64,000 nt of DNA from Mycoplasma sp. SG1 (GCF_023612375.1 NZ_CP076852.1:186001-250000); one strand, 5' to 3'; counted from the first letter of the stretch, positions 40,576 through 51,727 are shown. The notes: generated by a model not told the origin, from the letters alone. Made by a program: numbers and translations.

Positions 40576-41175
40576 ATGAATTTCAAAAAAATATTTATTA
40601 AGTTATTTTTTTCTTTTATTTCTTTTCCGTTAGTTTTCGCTGGTTGTAATAAATATGAAAATCCCAACGACTTAAAACATCTAGGTAACTGAATTAATAA
40701 AAATTTAACGCCAGGGAATGTTATGTATGCGTTTACACAATTCGCAAATACTAAGTATCCAAATGGACCTCCACCGTCTAAGAGTCCTTATTGAAACAAT
40801 CCGCTACCTGGAACATTTGGAAGTGGTTCATTTAATTCAGACTTTTTAGTTGTTCAAAAATTTCCCACAAATTCAACTAATAGCGATGATGATAGTTTTA
40901 TACCGTATTTCGGATGACTGTCACTTGATATGAATAAAAATTGTATAAATTTTACAGCTTGATTTAAGGATACATCTTCTCATATAAAGAACTATATATT
41001 TGCATATTTTCAGGTTAATTTTTCAAGTATAACTTCTTCTTCATCTAATAGTTTGTCGCTAACAACCGTTTACTATCCCTATTCAAATCCTAATCCTCCC
41101 GTTTATAATTCTACTAATTACGAATGAATTAATGGTTTTCCCGACATCCCAAAGCCTGCTCAATGGTGGAATTAA
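40576..41175 (+). CDS. Lipoprotein 5 of the cluster
   Basis: Signal MNFKKIFIKLFFSFISFPL followed by lipobox VFAGC. The 199-residue product is rich in Asn, Ser, Pro, Tyr and Phe (GPPPSKSPYW, SITSSSSNSLSL, NPNPPVYN) and ends in PKPAQWWN. Several Trp are TGA. No domain recognised. It is 68 bases downstream of lipoprotein 4, with a few weak TATTTAT-type sequences in between, and precedes the oxidoreductase by 64 bases. Confidence 0.85.
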
Positions 41176-41239
41176 GATAAATCATAGATAAATAGATAAT
41201 AAAATAGATTAATTAAATACAACATAAAAACGTTAAAAT

Positions 41240-42196
41240 ATGAGAGTATTAACTATAGGAACTGGATGAATAGTAGATAAGTTTATAGATGCTTGAAAAA
41301 CATTATTACCACAAGGTGGTTTGGTTGTTTATTCAAGAGATATGGATAAAGCACATAACTTTGCTAAAAAACATAATGCTGAAGGCTATGGTAATGATTT
41401 TGCTCAATTAATAAAAGATCATAAGATCCATTTAGTTTATATAGCATCTCCAAACGGTGCTCATTTTGAACAAGCTAAATTTTTTGCAAATCATAAAATA
41501 AATTTATTTATTGAAAAACCTTTAGTTTGCAAAAAAGATCAATATCAAGAATTAAAATCAATTGTTAAACAAAACAATATCATTTTGTTTGAGGCCTATC
41601 GTACTAAATATAATCCTGGTTTTCAGATAATAGAAGATTATCTTAAAAATAAATTAGGAAAAGTTTTTCAATTTAATATCTCTTTTAATACAAAAAGCAG
41701 GGATTGACCAATTAAGGATTTAAATAAACTACCAAATGTTTTTAATAAAAATCTTGATGGAGGAACTATTTATTCAATTGGTATCTATTGTTTTGAATTT
41801 TTATATCAATTATTTGGTGAACCTGAAAAAATTGAAAAATTTACCTATAATTTAAAAGGGGTAGATATTTATGGAAGTTATATTATTCAATTTTCTAATG
41901 ATTTAATCGGTTCTGTTAATATGAGCAAAACTCAAGACAATGTTTTACAAAACGAAATAATCGGTGAAAAAGGAATATTATTAATTGATAGCATTTCAGA
42001 AGTTAGAAAAGTATGATTTATTGATCACAAAAAACGTTCTAAAACTTTAATTTTTGATTATCAATCAGACGCTAAATATAAAAACGATTTATGCTATGAA
42101 CTTGTTAGATACTTAGATATAAAATGATCTAACATAAAATGAGAAGATGAAATTAAATCTTTTGAATCTTTTATAAAATTTCATACTAAAATTTAA
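41240..42196 (+). CDS. Gfo/Idh/MocA family oxidoreductase
   Basis: The N-terminal Rossmann fold is marked by VLTIGTGWIVDKFI (GxGxx) and the family motif FIEKPLVCKK (EKP), which holds the catalytic Lys region; FEAYRTKYNPGF follows. The C-terminal domain includes GGTIYSIGIYCFEFLYQLFG (the GG.l.D.G.Y-like segment; the usual Asp-His is replaced by Ser-Ile-Gly-Ile). The length is 318. These enzymes oxidise or reduce sugars and inositols with NAD(P). The substrate cannot be told. Several Trp are TGA. It separates the lipoproteins from nrdE. Confidence 0.88.
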
Positions 42197-42273
42197 ATTT
42201 ACCAATGTATTTTTTCTTTTTTTTATAGCCATATATGATATAAAAATATAAGAAAAATTAAAAATCCAATTAA

Positions 42274-42320
42274 GGTTTTAGCTAAAACCAATTAAATAAT
42301 TAGGGTTATTTTATAAACCC
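42274..42320 (+). promoter_or_regulatory. Palindrome and second hairpin upstream of nrdE
   Basis: GGTTTTAGCTAAAACC (42274-42289) is a perfect 16-base palindrome, followed by a GGGTT...AACCC hairpin (42303-42320). Both lie in the 156-base gap before nrdE, downstream of a TATAAA-like element near 42238-42243, so they may be in the nrdE leader. They do not match the NrdR-box consensus I know. Could be an operator or leader structures; the first part of the gap (42197-42237) shows nothing clear. Confidence 0.5.
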
Positions 42321-42352
42321 CAACAAACTATTAAGTAGATAAGTTTTTATTT

Positions 42353-44485
42353 ATGAACATGAACCAACACACTCAAAATTTTATTGAATTAAACAACAAA
42401 ATAATAAAAGCTAAAGATAACGATGATCTTATGCATTTATTAGAAAATGATAAACTAGCCTTAAAGCTATATATTCAATCAATTGACGCAAGATATAAAA
42501 AGTTTCCTTCATTCAAAGAAAAAATAAAATGGATGATCGAAAACAATTACTATGAAGACTTTTTTTCATACTATGAAATTGAAGCAGTTTTAAATTTATA
42601 TACTACTGCGTGTTCTTATAATTTTCAATTTTCATCATTTCTTGCAGCTTATCGTTTTTATGATGGCGGATATGCTTTAAAAACAAACGATGGTAAGCAG
42701 ATTCTTGAATACTTTCACGAAAGAGCATTGATTACTAGTTTATATTTAGCTCAAGGTAAAATTGAAGAAGCTAAAAATCTTCTCAAACAAATAATTTTAC
42801 AAAACTATCAACCAGCAACTCCAACTTTTATGAATGCTGGAAGAAAAAGAAGAGGTGAGTTATACTCTTGTTATTTACTTTCAATCGATGATTCTTTAAA
42901 TTCAATAAATTATAATCTTGGAGTTTCTGCTCAATTATCTAAAATTGGTGGTGGGGTTGCTCTTGATTTGAGTAGATTACGTGGTCATGGTGCTCCTATT
43001 AAAGGTTTTGAAAATCAGTCAAGTGGAGTATTACCTGTTGCTAAATTATTAGAAGATACATTTGGGTACGCCAATCAATTAGGACAACGTCCAGGAGCTG
43101 GAGCTGCTTATTTAAATGTTTTTCACTGAGATATTGAGTTATTCCTAGATACTAAAAAAATAAACGTTGATGAAAAAATACGTTTAAAAACATTATCAAT
43201 TGGAGTAATTGTTCCATTGAAATTTTTTGAACTTGCTAAAGAAAATCAAATAATGTATGTTTTTGATCCATATTCAATTTTCAAAGTAACTGGAAAATTT
43301 ATTGATACTTTAGATTTTGATAAAGATTATGATGATTTAGTTAAAAATCCAGAAATAAGAAAGAAAAAATTAAATCTATCTGCTCGTGAAGTTTTAGCTA
43401 AAATAGCCATGATTCAAAAAGAAAGTGGTTATCCTTATCTATTTTATATAACTAACGCAAATAAAGCCAACCCTTTAAAACAATTGGGTAGAATTAAAAT
43501 AACAAATTTATGCACTGAAATAATGCAAGTTCAAGAAACTTCATTAATTAATGACTGAGATAAACAACATGAATTTAATTTAGATGTTGTTTGTGTTTTA
43601 GGGTCACTTAATATTGTTAATGTTATGCAAAATAAAGATATTGAAGGATCAGTTCGTGCTGGAATAAAAGCATTAAGCATGGTAATTCAAATTTCACGGA
43701 TTCATAATGCTCCTGGAGTTCAAAAAGCGATTAATGAAATGAAAGCGGTTGGACTTGGAGCCATGAATTTACATGGTTTTTTTGCTAAAAACAAAATCTA
43801 TTATGATTCTGAAGAAGCGAAAGATTTCTGTAATATTTTCTTTATGTTAATGAATTATTATTCTTTATCTGAATCTTGTAATTTAGCTAAAATTCATAAT
43901 GAAACTTTTGCTGGTTTTGAACAAAGTGAATATATGCATGACAAGTATTATGATAATTATTTAAGTAAAATTAAATTAACTCCACAAACAGATGTTGTAA
44001 AAAAATTATTCAAAGGATTCTTTATTCCAACCAAAGAAGATTGATTAAAACTAAGAGATCAGATTAAACATACTGGTTTATATAACGCTTATCGTCTTTC
44101 AATCGCTCCAACTCAATCTATTTCTTATATTAACAATTCAACTTCATCTGTTATGCCTATCGTTGATAAAGTAGAAATTCGAAAATATGACAGCATGGAA
44201 CTTTGTTATCCAATGCCTTTCCTTTCTAAAGAAACAAGTAAATATTATGTTTCTGCCTATGATATGGATCAGAAAAAGGTTTTAGATTTAATTAAGGTTA
44301 TTCAAACTCATGTTGATCAAGGAATAAGTACAGTTTTACATGTAAAACAAGATACTTCAATTAACAACTTAATTAAGTTATATGTTTATGGTCAAAAAAT
44401 CGGCTTAAAATCTCTTTATTACACAAGAACAAAGATTAACAACGTTCTTAGCGAAATAGAAGAGTGCGAACATTGCGCAATTTAG
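42353..44485 (+). CDS. nrdE: Ribonucleotide reductase alpha subunit, class Ib
   Basis: NrdE makes deoxynucleotides from ribonucleoside diphosphates together with NrdF. Substrate-pocket parts: first catalytic Cys in GELYSCYLLSIDD (Cys173), GGGVALDLSRLRG, and NLCTEI with Asn385, Cys387 and Glu389 as radical-chemistry residues; second redox Cys pair at the extreme C-terminus CEHC (705 and 708). It ends with the class Ib-type tail rather than an ATP-cone. The length is 710. No nrdF or nrdI neighbour is in this window, which is unusual, as the three normally form one operon. Confidence 0.93.
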
Positions 44486-44518
44486 ATTTTATTTATTTTA
44501 TTTTTTAATTAGTTTTTA

Positions 44519-45166
44519 TTATTTTGGCGTAAAACCACTATCGAAAAATATTTCTCCAGTTGGTGAGCCACCGTTATAGTATTGTACTCAAAAATTATCA
44601 ATACCATAAGGGTTTATTTTCAAAGCTTTCAACCATGTCGTTAAATTTCCAAGTAATGCGTTACCAAGTGTTTCTTTTTCATCCGGTCTAGTTGTATCGT
44701 ATCATTCATATGGTGTCATTCAATGATCATATGCGTCTTTAGCAGAATGGCCTCCGTGAAAACATGGAGTGAATATATTAACTTGGAATTGTATTTTTGC
44801 AAAAGTAGATAAAGTTAATGTACCACCAGCGTTAACAAAGGAAATAACAGCGGTTCATAAATAAGTTGGCATATAAAATTTTATTTGATTATATATTCCT
44901 GCAGTTTCTTCTTTAAATCCAGACATTTCTCCGTTGTAGTATAGCGAACCGGTATCTTTCTGAATACAATAGGTACCGTAATCACAATTATGATTTATAG
45001 ATGAAGGATCTGGGATACCGTTATTTGATGATGAATCCTTCAAAGTTTTTTGAAGATCTTTTGATGATGAATTAAACGGATTATTCGATGTTAAAAGGAA
45101 ACCAAGAACTAAACCAATAGATGTTATTGCAATGCAGATAGAAATTTTAATTTTATTTGTGTTCAT
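44519..45166 (-). CDS. Anchored secreted protein, unknown function (only minus-strand gene)
   Basis: No family recognised. Read on the minus strand with code 4, the 215-residue protein starts MNTNKIKISICIAITSIGLV, a signal or anchor helix at ~8-25 with no lipobox Cys. The extracytoplasmic part is polar, with Cys in HNCDYGTYC (possible disulphide) and Trp/Tyr-rich end, including TPCFHGGHSAKDAYDHWMTPYEWYD. Two more Cys/His clusters could bind a metal, which is speculative. It is convergent with nrdE (33 bases) and divergent from lipoprotein 6. Confidence 0.8.
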
Positions 45167-45413
45167 TTTTGATATTTTTTTTGACCTTAGAGTAGTTACA
45201 TTCAGAAAGTATTTTAACAATGGGTACATAAATACAATATTTTACAAAAGTTTTATATACAATTTTATAAATCACAAAAAATAAAAAAAAAATCAAAAAA
45301 TAAAAATTATTAAGGATTATTTTTTTCAAAATTTTTAATTTTTTTATTTTTTAGAATATTTTATATTTATAAAGGACGTAGTAATACAAAGAGATTCTGT
45401 TACTATTTACTTT
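45167..45413. other. Divergent intergenic region, A-rich to T-rich strand switch
   Basis: A 247-base gap between the minus-strand gene and lipoprotein 6. The + strand is very A-rich to ~45310 (runs of 6-10 A) and then turns T-rich (runs of 6-7 T) to ~45352, around TTAAGGATTATT; the two halves are imperfect reverse complements. It should contain two divergent promoters; TTTATATTTATAAAGG (45360-45375) is a candidate for lipoprotein 6. No gene is seen. Confidence 0.5.
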
Positions 45414-46331
45414 ATGTTTAACAAAATTACCATTCTTAAAGAATCAAAAAAACCGTTAATAGTTTGTACATTATTAACCACCGCATTACTTTCTTTTGCT
45501 GGTTGCGGAAAGTCTGAAAATATTTTGAATGATGATATTAGGCATTTTTTAAGCAATAAAACAAATTCAAAAGAATGAGAAGAAGGGATGAGGGATGTTA
45601 GTAATAGTGTTACCAATAACCCTAACTTAAATCAAAATAAAAATAAATACTTTGGTGCTTTGAATTTTTTTAATTTTGCATATACAGATAATGTTCATTT
45701 TCATGACTATAAATGAGGTAAAACCAAAACACCATTCGATCACGGACAAACATTAACAAATTCAAAAATTATAAAAACAGATAGCGACGGATATTATGTT
45801 TTAGTAAACACAAGAGATAATTTTAATGATCGAATATCAAGCCCAGAATTAGTTTTTGTTGATAAAGCTATTGCAAACTATTCAATAATCGATTTCAATG
45901 AAACAAAAGCAGATTCTGATCTTGATAATGTTTTTAAATATTTTTATTGGTCATTTATCCAATCTAAATACGCAACTTTTACTGACAACATAATTTCAAC
46001 ATCTTCTAATATTATTTGTGCAATTGAAAAAACACATTATGAAAATACTTTCAAAATGTGTCAACAATTAAATCCCGCTGATCGTAATATAACAGAAGTT
46101 ACAGATCAAGAATTCGGTTTCATTGATGCGATTTCTGATAGTTTTTATTATTCAAATAATTTTTCTTCTTTGAATGGATGGGTAGATATTAATTTTTTCT
46201 TAATTGATAAAGATGATACGATAAACAACCAAAACTTAAAAATAAAAGTTACTTGAAGATTTTATTATCACAAAAACGCTCCTTTATCTTATAAATTTTT
46301 AAGATATCAACTTATAGATTATTCAAATTAA
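45414..46331 (+). CDS. Lipoprotein 6 of the cluster
   Basis: Signal MFNKITILKESKKPLIVCTL leads to lipobox SFAGC. The 305-residue product has an early GMRDVSNSVTNNPNLNQNK segment and a body rich in Asp, Asn, Phe and Tyr, with several TGA Trp codons. No known domain. It is the first of three closely spaced lipoproteins (5 and 4 bases apart), likely one transcript. Confidence 0.85.
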
Positions 46332-46335
46332 AATT

Positions 46336-47175
46336 ATGAAAACAAAGAAATCAATTTTTAAATTAACTCTTTTTATTCCAATTTTATCAGCGTTATTCGC
46401 TGGTTGTGGCGTTTCAGATAATTTTAATTGAAGCAAAGAACAAATAAATCAATTTATTAAAGAAAACTATCAAAATTTAGAAAACAATTTAGATTTTAAA
46501 CAAAAAATATTTGCACAATCTAATGCATTTGAATATGAAGCTTTAGATAATCATTCCATTTATGCAAATAATCTTTGTTCGCCTGCCAATTTATTAAATT
46601 TAAGTGAATCATATTATCTTGGCAAATATACAAATGTAGGGAATATTAGCAATGACACTTTTTTTAAAGTTTTGGTTATTTATCAAAATTTAACAACCGG
46701 TGGTGATATCATGTTAATTTCATATATTGATCAACAAACCCAAGAAGTTAATATTTCAAAAACATTTCTATACGATATGGGATCATTTTTTAAGTTCCCG
46801 CAAAGTCTTTCTAAAGGAAGTACATTGCCTGAAATCAACAATTATATAACCAAATTTTCAACAGATAGAATTCGAAGAAATTATAAAGGTGCAAAAGTAA
46901 ATACTGATACAGCTGGAGAAAATATTAAATTTTTTAATATTTTAAATGATGGATTCGATTTTAAGAATAGTGATTCAATTGAAAATATTGGGATTAAAAT
47001 TAATAAAATGAATACCATTTTGGAATTTTCTGTTAATTTTAGTTATGAGGATTATGCTCATACTGCTCAATTTGAAACATTAGTAAACATTGATAATAAA
47101 GGTATACATTTCAATTATGAAGATCAAGATAAGAAAGTACTATTAATCAATAAAATAAATTATTTTTTTAGATAA
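46336..47175 (+). CDS. Lipoprotein 7 of the cluster
   Basis: Signal MKTKKSIFKLTLFIPILSAL with lipobox LFAGC. The 279-residue body starts VSDNFNWSKEQINQFIKENY and shows no recognised domain; it ends YEDQDKKVLLINKINYFFR. It follows lipoprotein 6 after 4 bases. Only the first Trp is TGA, and the rest of the frame is uninterrupted. Confidence 0.85.
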
Positions 47176-47178
47176 ATC

Positions 47179-48222
47179 ATGAAAAAGTTCAAAAAAAATA
47201 TTATTAAATTATCTAGTTTATTTTTAACATCATCAGGGATGATGATGTTCGCAGGGTGTTTTGATATTAATTACAGCGATAGCGAGATAATTGATAAAAT
47301 AAATACAATTCTTGAGCAGTATGATAATACAAAACCATTTCAGGCGATGGTTCTTTACAATTCAATGCAAGGAAGAAAAATTTGATCTATATATGATGGT
47401 TTTAATGATGATGATCGACTGCCAAAAGATGATACACCATATATTGCAGCATACGATCCTGATTACTTAGCGAATGGACAAGCTAAAACTCAGACATGAT
47501 CTATTTTTGATGCTGAAGGGGTGGGGAGAAACTATAATTTTGATGTCATTAAACTTGGAGATAAAGTTGCCCCTAACGTTTATAATGCCTTAATTGAATT
47601 AGATCAACCGAACCCTACTTCTGAAAGTCCAGCTGTATCACAAGATAATCAACTTTTATTCTGGCTACAGTTCAACATTAAAAATATGTCTTATGATCAA
47701 AACAGTTACAACGCAAACACCGTTCTTAATCAGTGGTTTAGACAATCAGACAATCCGATTAATAAATTAACTTCAAAGAATTTTACAGGAATTTATCAAA
47801 ATATTCAAGCCCAAGTTACAAGCCAAAAATTACCACAACCACCTTTACCTGATGAAAATTCTATTCAAAGGGTAGATGTCCCTGAAAGTGAATACCAATA
47901 TAATGGTTATTCTGGTTTCATTAAATCAGTTGATCCAAGTATCGCTTGAACAGTTGATTCTAATGACCAAGTTCACATGAAATTTTTAAGCATCAGTTTA
48001 TGATATCAGCAGATTATTACATATAAAATATGAGATACTAAATCTATGGACTATTATTATGTATATGTTCCTTTGTTTATTGCGATTCATTTTAACATCA
48101 ACAATGGTCTAATTACAAATCAATACTTTGAGACAGCTTCAGATCCAGGTGATAGCATAGACGTAACCACCCCTCATCGTGATTGAGTATTAGCAAATGA
48201 ATCATATAATAATAACAATTAA
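47179..48222 (+). CDS. Lipoprotein 8 of the cluster
   Basis: Signal MKKFKKNIIKLSSLFLTSSG then MMMFAGC, the lipobox. The 347-residue product has a clear polar stretch LPQPPLPDENSIQRVD and acidic TASDPGDSIDVTTPHRD, with many TGA Trp codons. It is the longest uninterrupted lipoprotein of the group and ends the cluster, 62 bases before cutC. No domain recognised. Confidence 0.85.
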
Positions 48223-48283
48223 AAGAATAATTATAATTATTAAAAATAGATTAATCAATTAAAAAAATTTATCAAACTTTATT

Positions 48284-48955
48284 ATGTTTTTAGAAGTTAT
48301 AGCTACATCAGTCGATGATTGTTTAACATTAAATGAGCAGGCCAAGATCATAGACAGAATTGAACTATGCGTTAATTTAAAAAAAGGTGGATTTACCCCA
48401 ACTATGGAATTAGTTGAAGATTGTCTTAAAATTTCAAAAATACCAATTAACATAATGCTTAGAACAACTAAACATTTTACTTTAAAAGATTCTGAATTGG
48501 ATGAATTAAAAGGAATAGTTAAATACATAAAACAAAACTTTGCCCACTTAAAAGCTTTTAATGGTTTTGTTTTTGGAGCGATTAATAACGATAAAAAATT
48601 AAATATTGACGCGATGAAAGAAATGGTTCAATTAGTTTTACCATACCAATTAGTTTGTCATCGTTGTTTTGAAAAAGTTATTAACAAAGATAAAGCGATT
48701 GTTGAATTAGAAAAAATGGGGGTAAAAGAAATTTTATATTCTGCGATTACGGTTGAAGAAATTTCTAAAATCAAGTCATTACCTTCAAAAAAAGTTCAAT
48801 TTTTAATTGGCGGAGGAGTAAATTTTACGAATAAAGTTTTTCTTTTGAAAAATAATCTAAAACGTTTACATATCGGTAGTTGTATTCGTCATAAAGACAA
48901 ATGATCAGAACCAATAAATGGCGATAAAATCCAAGAATTTGTTGATCTAAAATAA
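48284..48955 (+). CDS. cutC: CutC family protein
   Basis: The 223-residue TIM-barrel product starts MFLEVIATSVDDCLTLNEQA, with DRIELCVNLKKGGFTPTMELV, as in CutC (EVIATSVDDAL, ADRIELC, GGLTPS). The VCHRCFEKV segment stands where most CutC have (T/V)FHRAFD, and IGGGVNF matches the C-terminal motif. CutC has been linked to copper handling, but its function is uncertain. Two Trp are TGA. It starts 61 bases after the lipoproteins. Confidence 0.88.
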
Positions 48956-49082
48956 ATTATTTTTAAAACTCCATTCCTATCCTTTAACTTTTGTTATATT
49001 TTCTTTTATAATTAAAAAAAATAAATATAACATTTATATTTATGTATTTTTTTTATCCTAAAAACAACAATTGTTAAAACAT

Positions 49083-50495
49083 ATGATCGATCAAAAAATT
49101 CAACAATTAATTGATAAATATTCAAACGATATCATTAAAGATGTTCAAAAAATAGTTCAAATTGACACCTTATTTGACGGAGATTCTATATCAGATAATG
49201 CCCCTTTTGGTAAAAAAATAAGACAAGGAATGGATTATTTTTTAGATAAAGCTAAAAAAGATAAATTTGCAATAAAAGATGATGATGGTTATGCTATTAT
49301 TATTGAACATGGGTCTAAAGAATTAAGCGACATGGTAATGGCAGCTGTTCATATTGACACAGTTCCATACCTTGCTTCTGAATGAGAATATCCGCCATTA
49401 AGTGGTACTATTAGTGATGGTAAAATTTATGGTCGTGGAACACAAGATGATAAAGGACCGTTGGTTGCTATTTATTACGCTTTAAAAATTATTCGCGATT
49501 TAGGTGTTCCTGTTAATAAACGAATTCAACTTTTTATCGGTGGTAATGAAGAAAATGGTTCAACTTGTGCTAAACATTTTTTTGAAAATGAAAAGACCGA
49601 AAAACCTGTTTTTGCTTTTACTCCTGATAGTTACTTTCCGCTAACTTTTGCTGAAAAAGCCCTCGCTCCTGTTTTAATTACAGGGAAAATAAATCCTTCT
49701 TTAATTACTAATGATGTTAAATATTTCTTTGCCAATCAAGCTCATAATGCTGTCCCAAGTAGAGCAAAAGCGGTTGTTATTGGAAGTTATGCAAACCTTA
49801 CAGAAAATTTTGCTGATTACTTAAAAGAAAATAACATTAAAGGAAAAATCAAACAACTTTCAAAAACAGAAGTTATGCTTGATTTAGAAGGTAAATCAGC
49901 TCATGGTTCAACCCCTGAAAAAGGTTTAAATGCAGCGACATATCTTGCTAATTTTTTAAGTCTTTATTTTGAAGATAGATTAGTTGGTTTTATAAATAAT
50001 TATTTTCATAAATCTACTTTTGGTGAAAAATTAGAAATTTCATATTTTGATGCAGTTGAAAAACGTTTAACTATTTCTCCTAACATTGTTGAATATGACG
50101 ATAATAAGTTCAAAATATATTTTGATTTAAGAATTCCTAATACTGCTAAAATTAATGAAATTTTAGAACGTTTTAAATATATTGTTGATAAATACTTTGA
50201 CAACTATGCATCTTTTAACGTTAACTTAACCCCAGGGATTAGATATTCACTTGAAAATCCTTATATTAAAAAACTTTGTCATGTTTATAAAACAATCGCA
50301 AACGATGATAAAAATAAACCTTTTGCAATTGGCGGGGGTACTTATGCTAAATCTATTCCAAATTGTGTAGCGTTCGGAATGCTATTCCCTTGAGATGAAG
50401 AAACAGAACACCAACCAAATGAAAGAGTTGTTATTAAACATTTATTAAAAGCGGTTGAGATTTTCGTTCATGCATTAATTTCAATTACTTCTTAA
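49083..50495 (+). CDS. pepV: Dipeptidase PepV (M20 family)
   Basis: PepV splits dipeptides with two zinc ions. Metal and catalytic motifs: AVHIDTVPYL, YGRGTQDDKGPLVA, GGNEENGSTCAKHF, FTPDSYFPLTFAEKA and a late EHQPNERV. The 470-residue length is standard. The start is taken at ATG 49083 (MIDQKIQQLIDKY); an in-frame TTG at 49071 would add four residues. A TATTTT/TATAAT-like stretch in the 127-base gap upstream (near 49000-49013) may be its promoter. Confidence 0.93.
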
Positions 50496-50531
50496 TTTTT
50501 AAAAAAGAAAACATTTTATTTGTTATATAGA

Positions 50532-50537
50532 TATAAT
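50532..50537 (+). promoter_or_regulatory. Putative -10 element upstream of tRNA-His
   Basis: TATAAT after the pepV stop (50495) and 56-61 bases before tRNA-His. If used, the RNA would begin near 50544 and carry the hairpin at 50558-50587 in its leader. Confidence 0.5.
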
Positions 50538-50557
50538 AATTCAGATAAACTAAAACC

Positions 50558-50587
50558 AATTACATCAAAATAAAATTTGATGTAATT
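50558..50587 (+). promoter_or_regulatory. Hairpin 5 bases upstream of tRNA-His
   Basis: AATTACATCAAA (50558-50569) pairs perfectly over 12 bp with TTTGATGTAATT (50576-50587), then T-rich TTTAT and the tRNA. It could be the pepV terminator or a structured tRNA leader. Its distance to the tRNA (5 bases) equals that of the hairpin before tRNA-Ile. Confidence 0.6.
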
Positions 50588-50592
50588 TTTAT

Positions 50593-50669
50593 GGCGGGCG
50601 TGGCGAAGTGGTTAACGCAGCAGTTTGTGGAACTGACATTCATGGGTTCAAATCCCATCGTTCGCCCCA
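50593..50669 (+). tRNA. tRNA-His (anticodon GUG)
   Basis: The 77-base gene includes the tRNA-His-specific extra G at -1 (50593), encoded opposite discriminator C73. Acceptor GCGGGCG/CGTTCGC (two G-U pairs), D-arm GGCGAAGTGGTTAACGC, anticodon loop TTGTGGA with anticodon GTG, T-arm ATGGG-TTCAAAT-CCCAT and an encoded CCA are present. The anticodon stem has a terminal G-A mismatch. It lies between pepV and tsaE. Confidence 0.95.
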
Positions 50670-50694
50670 TTTTTTTACATTTTTAACTTTAATA

Positions 50695-51150
50695 ATGATA
50701 TTTAACATCAATCATCCAAAAGATTTTCAAGCAATCTGTATCTATTTAAAAAAAAAGTATTTTATTAATCAAACAGGATCATTAATTTTTTTTTTAAATG
50801 GTAATTTTGGGGTCGGAAAAACAACCTTTGTTAAATATTTAGCAAAATCTTTAAATATAAAAGAAACAATAACAAGCGCTAGTTTTAATTTTTATAATAT
50901 TTATTCGCTTTTAAATAACAATCTTTTTATTCATGCTGATTTCTATAAACTAGAATCATCCAATCAACATTTAGTAAGTGAAATCTTTGAATATTTTACA
51001 ACCAATAATAATATTATTGTTATAGAATGAGCAGATAAGTTTAAAAATTATTCTGATTTTATTTTAAAAAACGCCATAAAAATTACAATCAGTTTTAAAG
51101 ATAACGATCCTTTAAAAACTAGAATATGTCAAATCAACGATAATCATTAA
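50695..51150 (+). CDS. tsaE: tRNA t6A biosynthesis ATPase TsaE
   Basis: TsaE is the ATPase of the t6A37 tRNA modification machine (with TsaB, TsaD and TsaC). The P-loop GNFGVGKTTFVKYLA is clear; HADFYKLE and IVIEWADKF (TGA Trp) match the family. The 151-residue product starts at ATG 50695 just after the tRNA; an in-frame codon inside the tRNA would extend it and is rejected. It is one base before tsaB. Confidence 0.93.
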
Positions 51151-51151
51151 T

Positions 51152-51727
51152 ATGCTTAATTTATATTTAGATGCTTCAACAAAATATATGATTATTATTC
51201 TTGAAAAAGATAATCTCATTTTAGCTAAAATTAATCAAAATAATTTTCAAAAACATTCTGAAAATTATATTGAAACAGTTTTTAATGATATTTTAAAAAA
51301 ACATAATTTTAAAATTAACGATCTAGATAATGTTTATACAACAATTGGACCAGGTTCATATGTTGGAGTAAGAATCGTTTTAGTTTTTGTTAAAATGTTA
51401 AAAATGATTTATCCTAAAATTAAAGTTTTTACAATCAATTCATTACTAGCCCAGGTTGAAACAAAACATAAAACAATCAGTTTATTAATGGTATCAAATT
51501 CAGTTAATTATTTTCAAACTTTTCTTCATTTTAAAGCGATAGATGAGATTCAAAAATGTGATATTTTAACGGTCTATAAACTTTTAGAAAACAAAGATTC
51601 AGAAAAAGTAATTGATTTTCAAAGTGTTCATTTTATTGATTCTTTTACAAGAAATTGTAAAAAATATGGAAAATTAATTAAAAATATTCAAAAGATAGAC
51701 CCCATTTATTTAACTTCAACATGATAA
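51152..51727 (+). CDS. tsaB: tRNA t6A biosynthesis protein TsaB
   Basis: TsaB is the inactive partner that dimerises with TsaD. The N-terminal ASKH-fold strand MLNLYLDASTKYMII and the GPGSYVGVRIVLVFVKML motif (GPGSFTGLR in relatives) are visible. The 191-residue product ends ...YLTSTW with TGA Trp then TAA, overlapping the tsaD start (51721) by 7 bases. The degenerate C-terminal half is usual for Mollicutes TsaB. Confidence 0.9.

Noticed and set aside
35938-48222. Direct repeats or CRISPR array in the accessory region
   Set aside because: Only the short lipobox-coding stretch (about TTTCGCTGGTTG) recurs, at the same place in each lipoprotein gene; there are no regularly spaced repeats.
50608-50694. 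An in-frame N-terminal extension of TsaE starting within tRNA-His
   Set aside because: The extension would lie inside the tRNA gene; ATG 50695 gives the normal family start.
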